Below, one piece after another: positions 49,863 through 59,029 of a stretch of 64,000 bases of DNA. The notes under the pieces were generated by a model. That model ran no database searches and was not told where the DNA came from. It saw nothing but the letters and a program-made list of their open reading frames with translations. Where the stretch lies: positions 124,001-188,000 of the forward strand of contig NZ_FMVC01000006.1 of assembly GCF_900101855.1 (NCBI RefSeq), given 5' to 3'. Positions within the stretch are counted from its first letter, which is position 1. The number at the start of each line of letters is the position of its first letter. The position numbers were made by a program, and so were the translations under genes. The stretch is from Flavobacterium anhuiense (lineage in GTDB: Bacteria; Bacteroidota; Bacteroidia; Flavobacteriales; Flavobacteriaceae).

Positions 49863-51743
49863 TTATTTAATCATTTCAAAACTTCTCTTAACAAAAGCAG
49901 TAAGTGCTTCACCTTTTAGAAGGTTTTGAGATAATTTAGCTAAGTCTAGAGCTTGTTTCACTAAATGTTCTTGGTGTGTTTTGTCTTCAGTATTTAAAAT
50001 ACTTGAAGCTAAGTCAGAATTTGTGTTTACAACCAAATTGTACATTTCTGGCATATTACCCATTCCGAACATTCCGCCGCCAGTTTGGCTCATTTCTTTC
50101 ATTCTTCGCATAAATTCAGGCTGCGTGATGATAAACGGAGCAGCTTGAGAATCCATAGCTTCTAGCTGAACGCTGTATGCTTTAGGAATGTATGCTTCTA
50201 AAGAAGTTTTTAAAGCTGCTTTTTCGTCATCAGATAATTTAGAAATAGCATTTTCTTCTTTTTTGATCAAGTTATCGATGTGGTCAGAGTCGACACGAAC
50301 AAAAGTCAAGTCTTTATTGTCGTTTTCGATTTTCTGAATTAAGTGTGAGATAATCGGAGAATCTAAAAGCAATACTTCGTAACCTTTATCTTTTGCTGCC
50401 TGGATGTAAGAATGCTGTGCATCTTTGTTTCCTGCATAAAGAATAACTAGTTTACCATCCTTGTCGGTTTGGTTTTCTTTTAGTTTTTCCTTTAGTTCAT
50501 CCAAAGTGAAGTAAGTGTCGTCTACCGTTGGGTACAGAACAAATGCACCTGCTTTTTCGTAGAACTTCTCTTCAGAAAGCATTCCGTATTCTAAAACGAT
50601 TTTAATGTCATTCCATTTTTGCTCGAAATCAGCACGGTTTTCGTTGAATAAAGCTTTTAATTTATCAGCTACTTTACGAGTAATGTAGTTAGAAATTTTC
50701 TTAACCGCTCCATCTGCCTGTAAACCAGAACGAGAAACGTTTAACGGAATATCTGGAGAATCGATTACACCTTTTAACATCGTCAAGAATTCAGGAACAA
50801 TTCCTTCTACGTTGTCAGTAACGTAAACTTGATTTTGGTACAACTGAATTTTATCTTTCTGGATCTGCATATCTGTACCCAATTTAGGGAAATACAAAAT
50901 ACCAGTTAAGTTAAACGGATAATCTACATTTAAGTGAATGTTGAATAACGGCTCTTCAAACTGCATTGGATACAATTCTCTGTAGAAGTTTTTGTAATCT
51001 TCATCAGATAATTCAGAAGGCTGTTTTGTCCAAGCTGGATTAGGGTTGTTAATGATGTTGTCAGTTTCAACAGTTTCATTAACGTAATCTTCTGGAGCAT
51101 CTTCTGGTTTTGGAAGCGTTTCAGTTCTTGTTCCGAATTTAATCGGAATAGGCATGAATTTGTTGTATTTGTTTAATAAACCGCTGATTTTAGAATCGTC
51201 TAAGAACTCAAGAGAATCTTCTGCAATGTGAAGAATGATTTCAGTTCCGCGTGAAGTTTTGTCAGCAGGCCCTAAAGTAAACTCAGGACTTCCGTCACAT
51301 GTCCAGTGTGCAGCTGGCTCATCTTTGTACGATTTTGTAATGATTTCAACTTTTTCAGCTACCATAAACGCTGAATAGAAACCAAGACCAAAATGTCCAA
51401 TAATTCCAGAATCTTTAGCAGAATCTTTGTATTTGTCCAAAAATTCCTCAGCACCAGAAAACGCTACTTGATTAATGTATTTTTCAACTTCATCAGCAGT
51501 CATACCTAAACCTTGATCTATAATGTGGATTTTTTTACCTTCTTTGTCCACTTTTACTTCGATAATCGGGTTTCCGTATTCAACTTTAGCTTCGCCAATG
51601 CTGATAAGGTGTTTTAATTTTAAAGTAGCATCAGTACCATTAGAAACAAGCTCACGCAAGAAAATTTCATGGTCGCTGTACAAGAACTTTTTAATTAAAG
51701 GAAAAATGTTTTCTACTGAAACATTAATTTTACCTGTTGCCAT
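49863..51743 (-). CDS. htpG: Molecular chaperone HtpG (Hsp90)
   Basis: The ATG at 51743 gives 626 residues starting MATGKINVSVENIFPLIKKFLYSDHEIFLRELVSNGTDAT (given here only as the start region MATGKINVSVENIF), the normal bacterial Hsp90 start; the ATG at 51779 adds twelve residues. The ATPase motifs are present: the LRELVSNGTDA helix, DQGLGMTADEV, and IGHFGLGFYSAFMVA. The middle domain has NVSRSGLQADGAVKKI with the conserved catalytic Arg. The C-terminal dimer part ends in AFVKRSFEMIK. It folds proteins under stress in the cytoplasm. No CIRCE-type site is seen upstream. Confidence 0.96.
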   Translation of the reverse strand: MATGKINVSVENIFPLIKKFLYSDHEIFLRELVSNGTDATLKLKHLISIGEAKVEYGNPIIEVKVDKEGKKIHIIDQGLGMTADEVEKYINQVAFSGAEEFLDKYKDSAKDSGIIGHFGLGFYSAFMVAEKVEIITKSYKDEPAAHWTCDGSPEFTLGPADKTSRGTEIILHIAEDSLEFLDDSKISGLLNKYNKFMPIPIKFGTRTETLPKPEDAPEDYVNETVETDNIINNPNPAWTKQPSELSDEDYKNFYRELYPMQFEEPLFNIHLNVDYPFNLTGILYFPKLGTDMQIQKDKIQLYQNQVYVTDNVEGIVPEFLTMLKGVIDSPDIPLNVSRSGLQADGAVKKISNYITRKVADKLKALFNENRADFEQKWNDIKIVLEYGMLSEEKFYEKAGAFVLYPTVDDTYFTLDELKEKLKENQTDKDGKLVILYAGNKDAQHSYIQAAKDKGYEVLLLDSPIISHLIQKIENDNKDLTFVRVDSDHIDNLIKKEENAISKLSDDEKAALKTSLEAYIPKAYSVQLEAMDSQAAPFIITQPEFMRRMKEMSQTGGGMFGMGNMPEMYNLVVNTNSDLASSILNTEDKTHQEHLVKQALDLAKLSQNLLKGEALTAFVKRSFEMIK

Positions 51744-51885
51744 ATTTTTTATTTTTTGATTTAATTTGATGATTTTCATTTATTCAAATAGAATACCAAT
51801 TGTTTTTTGGGTGACAAAATGTCGGAAATGTTAATTTTGAAAGAAAATAAATAGATTCTAAAACGAAAATTATCTCAACGAATCG

Positions 51886-51893
51886 TATATTTG
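51886..51893 (+). promoter_or_regulatory. -7 element of the lipocalin-like gene
   Basis: TATATTTG is a perfect TANNTTTG, 53 nt before the start at 51947. A -33 element at 19 nt is not seen. Confidence 0.5.
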
Positions 51894-51946
51894 TGGTACA
51901 ATAATTGTTAAAAAGGCAAGTTATTAATCTAAAAAAATTGTACAAA

Positions 51947-52453
51947 ATGAAGAAGAGTATTTTTATATGTATGATTGCCGCTTTGTTTTTTGCGTGTAAA
52001 TCATCTTCGTCGACAACAGCTTCGTCCTCTGAGGCTACTACACTTTCAACAAAACTAGACAGACCGACTCAAGTAGCGTTAAAAGGAAATTGGGTGCTTA
52101 CCAATGTGTCTTATCCTGGTTCAGATTATATCAAAGTAACTTCTTTTGATTTGGCTGATTCTAAGTGTTTTATCGGAAGTTCTTGGAGTTTTATTTCTAA
52201 CAACAATAAAGGCACAATGGCTTTAAATTCTCCTAGTTGTACAGCTTTTAATTCGCCAATTGTTTGGAGTATCAACAATCAAGGGCTTTTTGTTCTTAAA
52301 ATTGTAAATCCAGGAACAAAATCTAAAAACGTTAAAGAAGGATATCTGCTAAAAGTAGCTGGTGTGACTGATAACTCTTTTCAGTTAATCGATAACATTA
52401 ATGTTGGAGGTCAAGTAAAAGACGTGACTTACCAATTTCAAAGAGCTAATTAA
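51947..52453 (+). CDS. Lipocalin-like lipoprotein
   Basis: The ATG at 51947 gives 168 residues with lipobox FFACKSSSS (Cys18); an upstream start at 51905 would add 14 residues ahead of the signal. The mature protein starts with a Ser/Thr linker and then ALKGNWVLTNVSYPGSDYIKVTSFDL, with GSSWSFISNNNKGTM later, the pattern of a small bacterial lipocalin (G-x-W at the first strand). Such proteins bind hydrophobic ligands or have structural roles on the outer membrane. It is followed after 18 nt by an OmpA gene and likely shares its transcript. Confidence 0.8.
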   Translation: MKKSIFICMIAALFFACKSSSSTTASSSEATTLSTKLDRPTQVALKGNWVLTNVSYPGSDYIKVTSFDLADSKCFIGSSWSFISNNNKGTMALNSPSCTAFNSPIVWSINNQGLFVLKIVNPGTKSKNVKEGYLLKVAGVTDNSFQLIDNINVGGQVKDVTYQFQRAN

Positions 52454-52471
52454 TATTTTAAAGTATAAAAA

Positions 52472-53167
52472 ATGAGAAAGATAACGGTTTTAGGATTAAG
52501 TAGTTTACTAGTATTAGCTAGCTTTTTTACAAGCTGCGATTCAGTAAAAAATGCAAATAATACACAAAAAGGAGCTGGAATTGGTGCTGTAGCAGGTGGT
52601 GTTATTGGTGGTATTTTAGGAAATAATTTAGGTAAAGGCGGAAACGCTGCTTTAGGAGCTGCAATTGGAGCTGCGGTAGGTGGTGGAACTGGAGCTTTGA
52701 TTGGAAACAAAATGGATAAACAAGCTCGTGAGATTGATCAAGCTTTGCCAGGTGCAGATGTTGAAAGAGTTGGTGAAGGAATTCACTTGACTTTAAATGA
52801 AAATGCTGTTCGTTTTGATACAAACAAATCTACTTTGACAGCTCAAGCAAAAGCAAACTTAGACAAATTAGTTCCTGTATTTACAGATTACGGAGATACC
52901 AATATTGAAATTTTCGGATATACTGATAATACTGGAAAACCAGAATATAACTTAACGCTTTCTGGCCAGAGAGCAGCTTCTGTTCAAGCTTATTTAGTTT
53001 CTAAAGGATTAAAAGCAAGCCGTTTCAAAACTTCAGGTTTAGGAATTGCAGACCCTATAGCAACTAATGATACGCCAGAAGGAAGATCTCAAAACCGTCG
53101 TGTTGAATTTGCCATTACAGCAAACGACAAAATGGTAAACGATGCTAAAGCAGAAGCTGGAAAATAG
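52472..53167 (+). CDS. OmpA family protein with glycine-zipper linker
   Basis: This 231-residue protein has a lipoprotein signal (LASFFTSCDS, Cys near residue 22). A Gly-rich stretch follows at residues about 33-80 (GAGIGAVAGGVIGGILGNNLG) of the glycine-zipper kind that inserts in or lies on membranes. The C-terminal OmpA/MotB-type peptidoglycan-binding domain spans residues 105-220 (IEIFGYTDNTG, LSGQRAASVQAYL, GRSQNRRVEF). It should tie the outer membrane to peptidoglycan. It follows the lipocalin gene by 18 nt and ends with a strong terminator. Confidence 0.93.
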   Translation: MRKITVLGLSSLLVLASFFTSCDSVKNANNTQKGAGIGAVAGGVIGGILGNNLGKGGNAALGAAIGAAVGGGTGALIGNKMDKQAREIDQALPGADVERVGEGIHLTLNENAVRFDTNKSTLTAQAKANLDKLVPVFTDYGDTNIEIFGYTDNTGKPEYNLTLSGQRAASVQAYLVSKGLKASRFKTSGLGIADPIATNDTPEGRSQNRRVEFAITANDKMVNDAKAEAGK

Positions 53168-53191
53168 TTTCTAATAAAATAAATTATCAGA

Positions 53192-53226
53192 AAAGCTGTT
53201 TCAAATAATTGAAGCAGCTTTTTTTT
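53192..53226 (+). terminator. Terminator behind the OmpA gene
   Basis: AAAGCTGTTTCAA (53192-53204) pairs with TTGAAGCAGCTTT (53209-53221) through one G-T pair around ATAA, followed by eight T. Confidence 0.9.
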
Positions 53227-53274
53227 GACTTTAGAAATTAAACATTGTAAATTTGACGTCTCATATTACAACTC

Positions 53275-54225
53275 ATGCTCGACATACAAAATATATCTTT
53301 TTCGTACACCGAAAGTCCCGTTATAAAAAACATCTCTTTTTCTATTGAAAAAGGCCAGAACATTGCCATTATTGGTGAGAGTGGCTGCGGAAAAAGTACG
53401 CTGCTCAAGCTTATATATGGACTTTATGATCTAGACGAGGGAAAGATTTTTTATGGGGATAAACCAGTTTTGGGACCAAAGTTTAATTTGATTCCAGGAA
53501 TGCCTTACATGAAATATCTGGCTCAGGATTTTGATTTGTCTCCATACGAGACTGTTGCAGAAAACGTCGGTAAGTTTCTATCAAATGGTTTTGCAAACAT
53601 GAAAAAACTTCGTGTTCAAGAATTATTGGAAATGGTAGAAATGGAGCAGTTTTCAAATGTGAAAACAAAATTCTTGAGTGGAGGACAGCAGCAAAGAGTG
53701 GCTTTGGTAAGAGTTTTGGCTTTAGAACCAGAAGTGATTTTACTGGATGAACCATTCAGTCAGATTGATGCTTTTAGAAAAAATGCTTTACGCCGTAACT
53801 TGTTCCGTTATTTAAAGCAAAAAGGAATTACCTGCATTATTGCAACGCATGACAGTACCGATGCTTTGTCTTTTGCAGATCAGGCCATAGTGATGCGAAA
53901 CGGAGAAGTGCTAGTTAAGGATGATCCCGCAAAAATATATGAAGACCCTAAAATTAAATATGTTGCTTCTTTGTTTGGTGAAGTGAATGAAATTCCGACT
54001 CATTTATTATTGTCATATGAAGACGAAACTCATAAAACATTAGTTTATCCACACCAATTTAAAATGGTTTCAGAGTCAAAACTGATGGTGAAAATTAGGA
54101 GAACTTATTTTAGAGGAAGCCATTATTTGATTGAAACGGTTTATAAGAGGCAATTGATTTTCTTTGAAAGCGAAATAGATTTACCGCTCGAACAAGAAGT
54201 GTTTTTAGCTTTAAATTATTTATAA
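53275..54225 (+). CDS. ABC transporter ATP-binding protein with C-terminal extension
   Basis: This 316-residue ATPase has Walker A GESGCGKST, the signature FLSGGQQQRVALVRVLA and Walker B VILLDEPFSQIDAF. It resembles importer ATPases (Pot/MetN/FbpC-like) and has about 90 extra residues after the core (VKIRRTYFRGSHYLIE), reminiscent of a TOBE-type regulatory domain. No permease or binding protein gene is nearby, so either it works with a distant membrane partner or serves another task. It is separated from the OmpA gene by a terminator. Confidence 0.9.
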   Translation: MLDIQNISFSYTESPVIKNISFSIEKGQNIAIIGESGCGKSTLLKLIYGLYDLDEGKIFYGDKPVLGPKFNLIPGMPYMKYLAQDFDLSPYETVAENVGKFLSNGFANMKKLRVQELLEMVEMEQFSNVKTKFLSGGQQQRVALVRVLALEPEVILLDEPFSQIDAFRKNALRRNLFRYLKQKGITCIIATHDSTDALSFADQAIVMRNGEVLVKDDPAKIYEDPKIKYVASLFGEVNEIPTHLLLSYEDETHKTLVYPHQFKMVSESKLMVKIRRTYFRGSHYLIETVYKRQLIFFESEIDLPLEQEVFLALNYL

Positions 54226-54277
54226 CTTGGGAATGTCTCAATTAGAAAATTAGATAATTTCTAATTGTTAAAATAAT

Positions 54278-54310
54278 AAACCCGACAGGTTTCCGAAACC
54301 TGTCGGGTTT
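54278..54310. repeat. Palindromic terminator/REP-like element A
   Basis: AAACCCGACAGGTTT at 54278-54292 and its perfect reverse complement at 54296-54310 are separated by CCG. It lies between convergent genes and could end both transcripts. It differs from the element at 58090-58122 at two stem positions with matching changes on the other arm. Confidence 0.85.
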
Positions 54311-54333
54311 ACTTTTGGAATTAAATTAGGAAT

Positions 54334-56745
54334 TTAGTTTTTCAGATACTTTTCTAAAAACTGATCTTGCTCCCAAAGCAAATGAAGAATATTTTCTTTA
54401 GCAACATAGCCATGAGATTCTTTTGGAAGAATAACCATTCTTGCAGGCGCTCCTAAACCTTTTAATGCTTGAAAATAACGTTCCGTCTGCAAAGTAAAAG
54501 TTCCAGGGTTATTATCAGCTTCTCCGTGCACCAATAAAATTGGAGTCTTCATTTTTTCTGCATTCATAAATGGAGACATTGCATTGTAAACTTCTGGGGC
54601 CTCCCAGTAGTTTCTTTGCTCAGATTGGAATCCGAATGGGGTTAAAGTTCTATTGTAAGCCCCACTTCTCGCAATTCCGCAGGCAAAAAGATTGGAATGC
54701 GTCAATAAATTTGCTGTCATAAATGCTCCGTAAGAGTGTCCGCCAACAGCTACTTTTTTGCGATTAATATAACCCAAAGCGTCAACCGCGTCAATAGCCG
54801 CCGCTGCATTATCTACCAATTGCGAAATAAAGTTGTCGTTTGGTTCTGTTGTTCCTTCGCCAATAATTGGGAAAGCGGCATCGTCTAAAACAACATATCC
54901 TTTTGTAACCCAGTATACAAACGATCCATAATAAGGGAATGTGAATTCGTTAGAATTTTGAGTCGATTGCGAAGCGCTATTTCGATCTTTATATTCTGCA
55001 GGATAAGCCCAAATCAGTAGCGGCAATTTTTCTTTTTTAGCTTTATCGTAACCAGCAGGAAGATATAAGGTTCCTGAAAGTTCCAAACCGTCTTTACGTT
55101 TGTACTTAATTACTTCTTTGCTAACATTTTTAATGCTTTCAAACGGATTTTTGAAATCAGTAACTTGTGTTAAGCTGTTTTGTTTTTTAATATTTCTGAA
55201 ATAATAATTAGGATATTCTGTCTTTGACTGAATTTGAACTAATATTTTTCCAGATTTAAAATCTTCAATTTCTAAAATATCTTCTTTTTTGTCTTTGTAT
55301 GGAGAAGTATAAATACGTTTTGATTTTAAAGTTTCCAGATTGAATTCGTCCACAAAAGGGAATTGTCCGTCTTTAGTATAACCTTCACCAATTCTGTACA
55401 GATTATTTTTTTCGATAGCTAAAACATATTTATTGTAGGCATTTTTTCTTGTTTCTAAAACTCCTGGATCTGAATAAACATCTTGAGAATTTCTATCAGT
55501 AATCAATTTTGGCTGCTGACTTGGATTTGATGGATTTATCAAAAATGTTTTGGTGTTTCTCGTGTCGTACCATTCTTCTGAAAGAACGGCTAGATTATCA
55601 TCTCCCCAAATAATGTCGCTAAAACGCTGCGGTGTTTTTGCTAATGAATAAGCTTCTTTGTCGAAAGGTGCATCCCAAAGAAAAACTTCATCTCTAAAAT
55701 CAACTTTATTTGCTGGATCACCTTCATCTAGAGCCACAACATAAGATAAAGTTGCAGGTTTGTCGTTTCTCCAAGCCATTTCTCTTTTTCCTTTTCGGAC
55801 AGCCATAAAACCTTTAGGCATAATTTCATTTAAAGGAACCTCATTTACCGTTTTAATTTCTCTTCCGCTTAAATCATAAACAATGGTTTTGGATGGAAAT
55901 CTATTTAATGGAACTACATAAGAAAATGGTTTTTGAATGGTTGTCAGCATGATGTAATTGCCATCTGGCGAGATTCTTTCTCCGGCAAACATAGCCGCTT
56001 CTTTATATAAAACAGCGTCGCCATTTAGTTTTATTTTATATAATTCAGAAGTGATGCAGTTTTCAAAATTAGCTTCGTCATTTTTGTTTTTCAACATATC
56101 AGGATAGGTTCTGTTTTGTGATTTTTCTCCTGAAGTGTTAGAAATAATCGGACCTGTTGGGAGATCTTTTTTAGAATCCAAAAGTGGCTGTCTATTTTTA
56201 GGAAGCATTTTTACTAATATAGTTTCACTATCCAAAAACCAGCTAAACGGATTTCCAAGATTTGCATTTACTCTAGCCTCTGTAAGTTTTGTAGCTTGTG
56301 CTGTTGCCACATCCAAAACCCAAAGTTCAACCCCAGAATTTGTAGTATGGGAGAATAGGATTTTTTTGTCGTTTGGCGACCAAAGAATGTTTGTTATTTT
56401 TGGATTTTCAGGCAGGCCTTTTACCTGAATTTCTTCCTTACCGCTTATTTTTCTTAGTTTTAAGTTGTTTAGATAAGTTACAGTACTTGAGATATTAGTA
56501 ACGGGATTAATTCTTAAGCCTGCTAAACGAACTTCATCTTGATTGAGGTCGTCTAGTGTTTTATAGGTACTGCGATACATTAAAAGCATGTTTTCTTTTT
56601 TGGTATCCATAGATACAGAAGGCGCTCTTTGGTAATCTGCCAAATCTAAAATAGATTTAGAAGGTTTTTGATAAGTTAGATTCTCTTGAGCAAAAGAGAA
56701 AAAACTTATATTTAGAAATAAAAACAGCGTAATCTTTAATTTCAT
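54334..56745 (-). CDS. S9 family (prolyl oligopeptidase-like) peptidase, secreted
   Basis: This 803-residue protein has a signal peptide (ITLFLFLNISFFSFAQ). A seven-bladed beta-propeller-like N-terminal part (residues about 30-560) is followed by an alpha/beta-hydrolase domain with VGGHSYGAFMTA (nucleophile Ser). The catalytic Asp lies in VHGEADNNPG and the His in KESHGY. Peptidases of this set (dipeptidyl peptidase or glutamyl endopeptidase-like) cut small peptides, probably in the periplasm. The exact specificity cannot be told. It is a single gene with a palindrome at its end. Confidence 0.92.
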   Translation of the reverse strand: MKLKITLFLFLNISFFSFAQENLTYQKPSKSILDLADYQRAPSVSMDTKKENMLLMYRSTYKTLDDLNQDEVRLAGLRINPVTNISSTVTYLNNLKLRKISGKEEIQVKGLPENPKITNILWSPNDKKILFSHTTNSGVELWVLDVATAQATKLTEARVNANLGNPFSWFLDSETILVKMLPKNRQPLLDSKKDLPTGPIISNTSGEKSQNRTYPDMLKNKNDEANFENCITSELYKIKLNGDAVLYKEAAMFAGERISPDGNYIMLTTIQKPFSYVVPLNRFPSKTIVYDLSGREIKTVNEVPLNEIMPKGFMAVRKGKREMAWRNDKPATLSYVVALDEGDPANKVDFRDEVFLWDAPFDKEAYSLAKTPQRFSDIIWGDDNLAVLSEEWYDTRNTKTFLINPSNPSQQPKLITDRNSQDVYSDPGVLETRKNAYNKYVLAIEKNNLYRIGEGYTKDGQFPFVDEFNLETLKSKRIYTSPYKDKKEDILEIEDFKSGKILVQIQSKTEYPNYYFRNIKKQNSLTQVTDFKNPFESIKNVSKEVIKYKRKDGLELSGTLYLPAGYDKAKKEKLPLLIWAYPAEYKDRNSASQSTQNSNEFTFPYYGSFVYWVTKGYVVLDDAAFPIIGEGTTEPNDNFISQLVDNAAAAIDAVDALGYINRKKVAVGGHSYGAFMTANLLTHSNLFACGIARSGAYNRTLTPFGFQSEQRNYWEAPEVYNAMSPFMNAEKMKTPILLVHGEADNNPGTFTLQTERYFQALKGLGAPARMVILPKESHGYVAKENILHLLWEQDQFLEKYLKN

Positions 56746-56966
56746 AGTTTAAATTTTAGGAGTTTGTAATAGTATTCAAAATGTTTGTCTAAAATACTTT
56801 TATGTTGTTACATCTAATGCGTGATTTTTAATTTTTTTCAATGTTTGCGTCTGAATGCTGTCTTTTCAAGAAGTAAATGATTATAAGTGGTTGTATAATT
56901 AGAATATATTAAATTGCTAATAACGAAAAAAATAGTATTTTGTATACGTATATTTTAAAGTATGCG

Positions 56967-56974
56967 TAAATTTG
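56967..56974 (+). promoter_or_regulatory. -7 element upstream of the FabH-type gene
   Basis: TAAATTTG fits TANNTTTG and ends 32 nt before the start at 57007. A TTTG stands at 56939-56942, but at 24 nt spacing. Confidence 0.45.
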
Positions 56975-57006
56975 CAATCCAAATTTTTAATAAATAATAA
57001 TTGATT

Positions 57007-58014
57007 ATGTATCATTCAAAAATAGCTGGTTTAGGATATTATGTTCCTTCCAATGTGGTGACTAACGATGATTTGTCTAAGATAATGGATACCAATGATG
57101 AATGGATTCAGGAAAGAACTGGAATTCAAGAAAGAAGACACATCATTCGTGGAGAAGACACCACGACTTCAATGGGAGTAAAAGCAGCTAAAATTGCAAT
57201 AGAGCGTTCTGGTGTTGCCAAAGAAGATATTGATTTTGTAGTTTTTGCTACATTAAGTCCAGATTATTATTTTCCAGGACCAGGTGTTTTGGTTCAAAGA
57301 GATTTAGGTTTAAGAACAGTTGGAGCATTAGATGTTAGAAACCAATGTTCTGGTTTTGTTTATGCACTTTCTGTTGCAGACCAATATATTAAAACCGGAA
57401 TGTATAAAAATATTTTGGTAATTGGTTCTGAGGTTCATTCTACAGGATTAGACATGACTACTCGCGGACGCGGTGTTTCGGTAATTTTTGGAGATGGAGC
57501 AGGAGCGGCAGTTTTGAGCCGTGAAGAAGACTTAACAAAAGGAATTTTATCAACTCATTTACATTCAGAAGGAGAACATGCTGAAGAGTTAGCTTTGCAA
57601 GCGCCAGGAATGGGTGCGCGTTGGGTAACAGATATTATTGCAGACAATGATCCAAATGACGAAAGTTATTATCCATATATGAATGGACAGTTTGTGTTCA
57701 AAAATGCAGTAGTTCGTTTTGCAGAAGTAATCAATGAAGGATTAGAAGCAAATGGGCTGCAAGTTTCAGACATTGATATGCTGATTCCACATCAAGCAAA
57801 TTTGAGAATTTCACAATTCATTCAAAACAAATTTAAATTAACAGACGACCAAGTTCACAACAACATTCAGAAATACGGAAATACAACAGCAGCGTCTATT
57901 CCGATTGCTCTGACAGAAGCTTGGGAACAAGGAAAGATCAAATCTGGAGATACTGTAGTTTTAGCAGCTTTCGGAAGTGGATTTACTTGGGCTAGTGCTA
58001 TTATTAAATGGTAA
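57007..58014 (+). CDS. 3-oxoacyl-ACP synthase III family protein (FabH-like)
   Basis: The ATG at 57007 gives 335 residues; a TTG two codons upstream is an unlikely start. The Cys-His-Asn triad of KAS III enzymes is intact: C114 in NQCSGFVYAL, H262 in PHQANLRI and N292 in YGNTTAASIP. It condenses an acyl-CoA with malonyl-ACP to start fatty acid synthesis or a related route. The N-terminus MYHSKIAGLGYYVPSNVVTN and length fit a second type of FabH in Bacteroidota that differs from the main one near plsX. It is alone. Confidence 0.92.
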   Translation: MYHSKIAGLGYYVPSNVVTNDDLSKIMDTNDEWIQERTGIQERRHIIRGEDTTTSMGVKAAKIAIERSGVAKEDIDFVVFATLSPDYYFPGPGVLVQRDLGLRTVGALDVRNQCSGFVYALSVADQYIKTGMYKNILVIGSEVHSTGLDMTTRGRGVSVIFGDGAGAAVLSREEDLTKGILSTHLHSEGEHAEELALQAPGMGARWVTDIIADNDPNDESYYPYMNGQFVFKNAVVRFAEVINEGLEANGLQVSDIDMLIPHQANLRISQFIQNKFKLTDDQVHNNIQKYGNTTAASIPIALTEAWEQGKIKSGDTVVLAAFGSGFTWASAIIKW

Positions 58015-58041
58015 AATAATCATCTTACATTTATATTTTTT

Positions 58042-58075
58042 AAAACCTGCTTCTTATTGGGAGCAGGTTTTTTTA
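58042..58075 (+). terminator. Terminator behind the FabH-type gene
   Basis: AAAACCTGCT (58042-58051) and AGCAGGTTTT (58062-58071) form a 10-bp stem with a T run behind it. The motif ACCTGC resembles the repeated palindromes that follow. Confidence 0.85.
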
Positions 58076-58089
58076 TAAATTGCGTACTC

Positions 58090-58122
58090 AAACCTAACAG
58101 GTTTTAAAAACCTGTTAGGTTT
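58090..58122. repeat. Palindromic terminator/REP-like element B
   Basis: AAACCTAACAGGTTTT (58090-58105) and its perfect reverse complement (58107-58122) are separated by one A. It lies between the FabH-type gene, which already has a terminator, and cutC, so it is probably a repeat rather than a needed terminator. It is a relative of element A. Confidence 0.85.
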
Positions 58123-58150
58123 CATTTGGAGAAAAACTATTTAAATCAAA

Positions 58151-58822
58151 ATGAAAAAAAATCAACTGGAAATAGCTTGTTTTAATTATGAATCGGCATT
58201 AATTGCTCAAGCAAATGGCGCGGACAGAATTGAGCTATGTGAAAACATGAAACTGGGAGGAACCACTCCAAATTCTATTTTGGTAGTGAAAGTGCGTGAA
58301 AGTTTGAATATAAAAATGCATGTCATTATAAGACCTCGCGGAGGAGATTTCGTTTATTCGGATGAAGAGCTTACCGAAATGAAGCAAGATATTAAGCACT
58401 ATAAAAAGCTGGGGGTTGACGGTTTTGTTTTTGGAATCTTAAAAGAAAACGGAAAAATAAATAAAAAGCAAAATAAAGAATTAGTGCATTTGGCGCACCC
58501 ATTATCTTGTACTTTTCACCGTGCTTTTGATGTGGTAAAAAATCCCGAAAAATCGCTTGAATCTATCATTGACTGTGGTTTCAAAACAATTTTAACTTCT
58601 GGGCAAGGTGTAAATGTCGAAGAAGGCATTCAGGCTTTGGCTAGACTTCAGGAATTGGCAGGAGATAGAATAGAAATTATGCCTGGTGGCGGCTTGCGAT
58701 CTTCAAATATAAAATTACTCCAAGAAAAATTAGATTTAACTTTTTATCATTCTTCTGCGATCACAGATAATTCTGAAATTGCCAATCCCGAAGAAATAAA
58801 AGAATTACGCAATTTTTTATAG
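58151..58822 (+). CDS. cutC: CutC family protein
   Basis: This 223-residue TIM-barrel protein has IACFNYESALIAQANGADRIELCENMKLGGTTPN at the start and MHVIIRPRGGDFVYSDEEL, the two family signatures. CTFHRAFDVVKNP and IEIMPGGGLRSSNI follow. The family was linked to copper handling in E. coli, but its reaction is not firmly known. It is shorter than the E. coli form (about 250). It lies alone behind a palindrome; the terminator at 58944 ends it and the convergent beta-barrel gene. Confidence 0.92.
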   Translation: MKKNQLEIACFNYESALIAQANGADRIELCENMKLGGTTPNSILVVKVRESLNIKMHVIIRPRGGDFVYSDEELTEMKQDIKHYKKLGVDGFVFGILKENGKINKKQNKELVHLAHPLSCTFHRAFDVVKNPEKSLESIIDCGFKTILTSGQGVNVEEGIQALARLQELAGDRIEIMPGGGLRSSNIKLLQEKLDLTFYHSSAITDNSEIANPEEIKELRNFL

Positions 58823-58943
58823 ATTAAAATTTGTTGGGTGATATTACCAAGCTACTTAATTTACTCTGTGTAAATCTGCTTTAATCTTTTTAAATCTGCG
58901 TGAAAAATTATTTTCAAAAGTATTTTTAGCAGAATTAAAAAAC

Positions 58944-58981
58944 AAAAAAAGTCTGGAGTTGGCAAGCTCCAGACTTTTTTT
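58944..58981. terminator. Bidirectional terminator between cutC and the beta-barrel gene
   Basis: A perfect 15-bp stem (58944-58958 with 58967-58981, core AGTCTGGAG) with A run on one side and T run on the other. It serves both convergent transcripts. Confidence 0.93.
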
Positions 58982-59029
58982 CTACAAGAAATTATTCAAA
59001 AATTATTTAAAAAATCTTCTCAGACAAGG

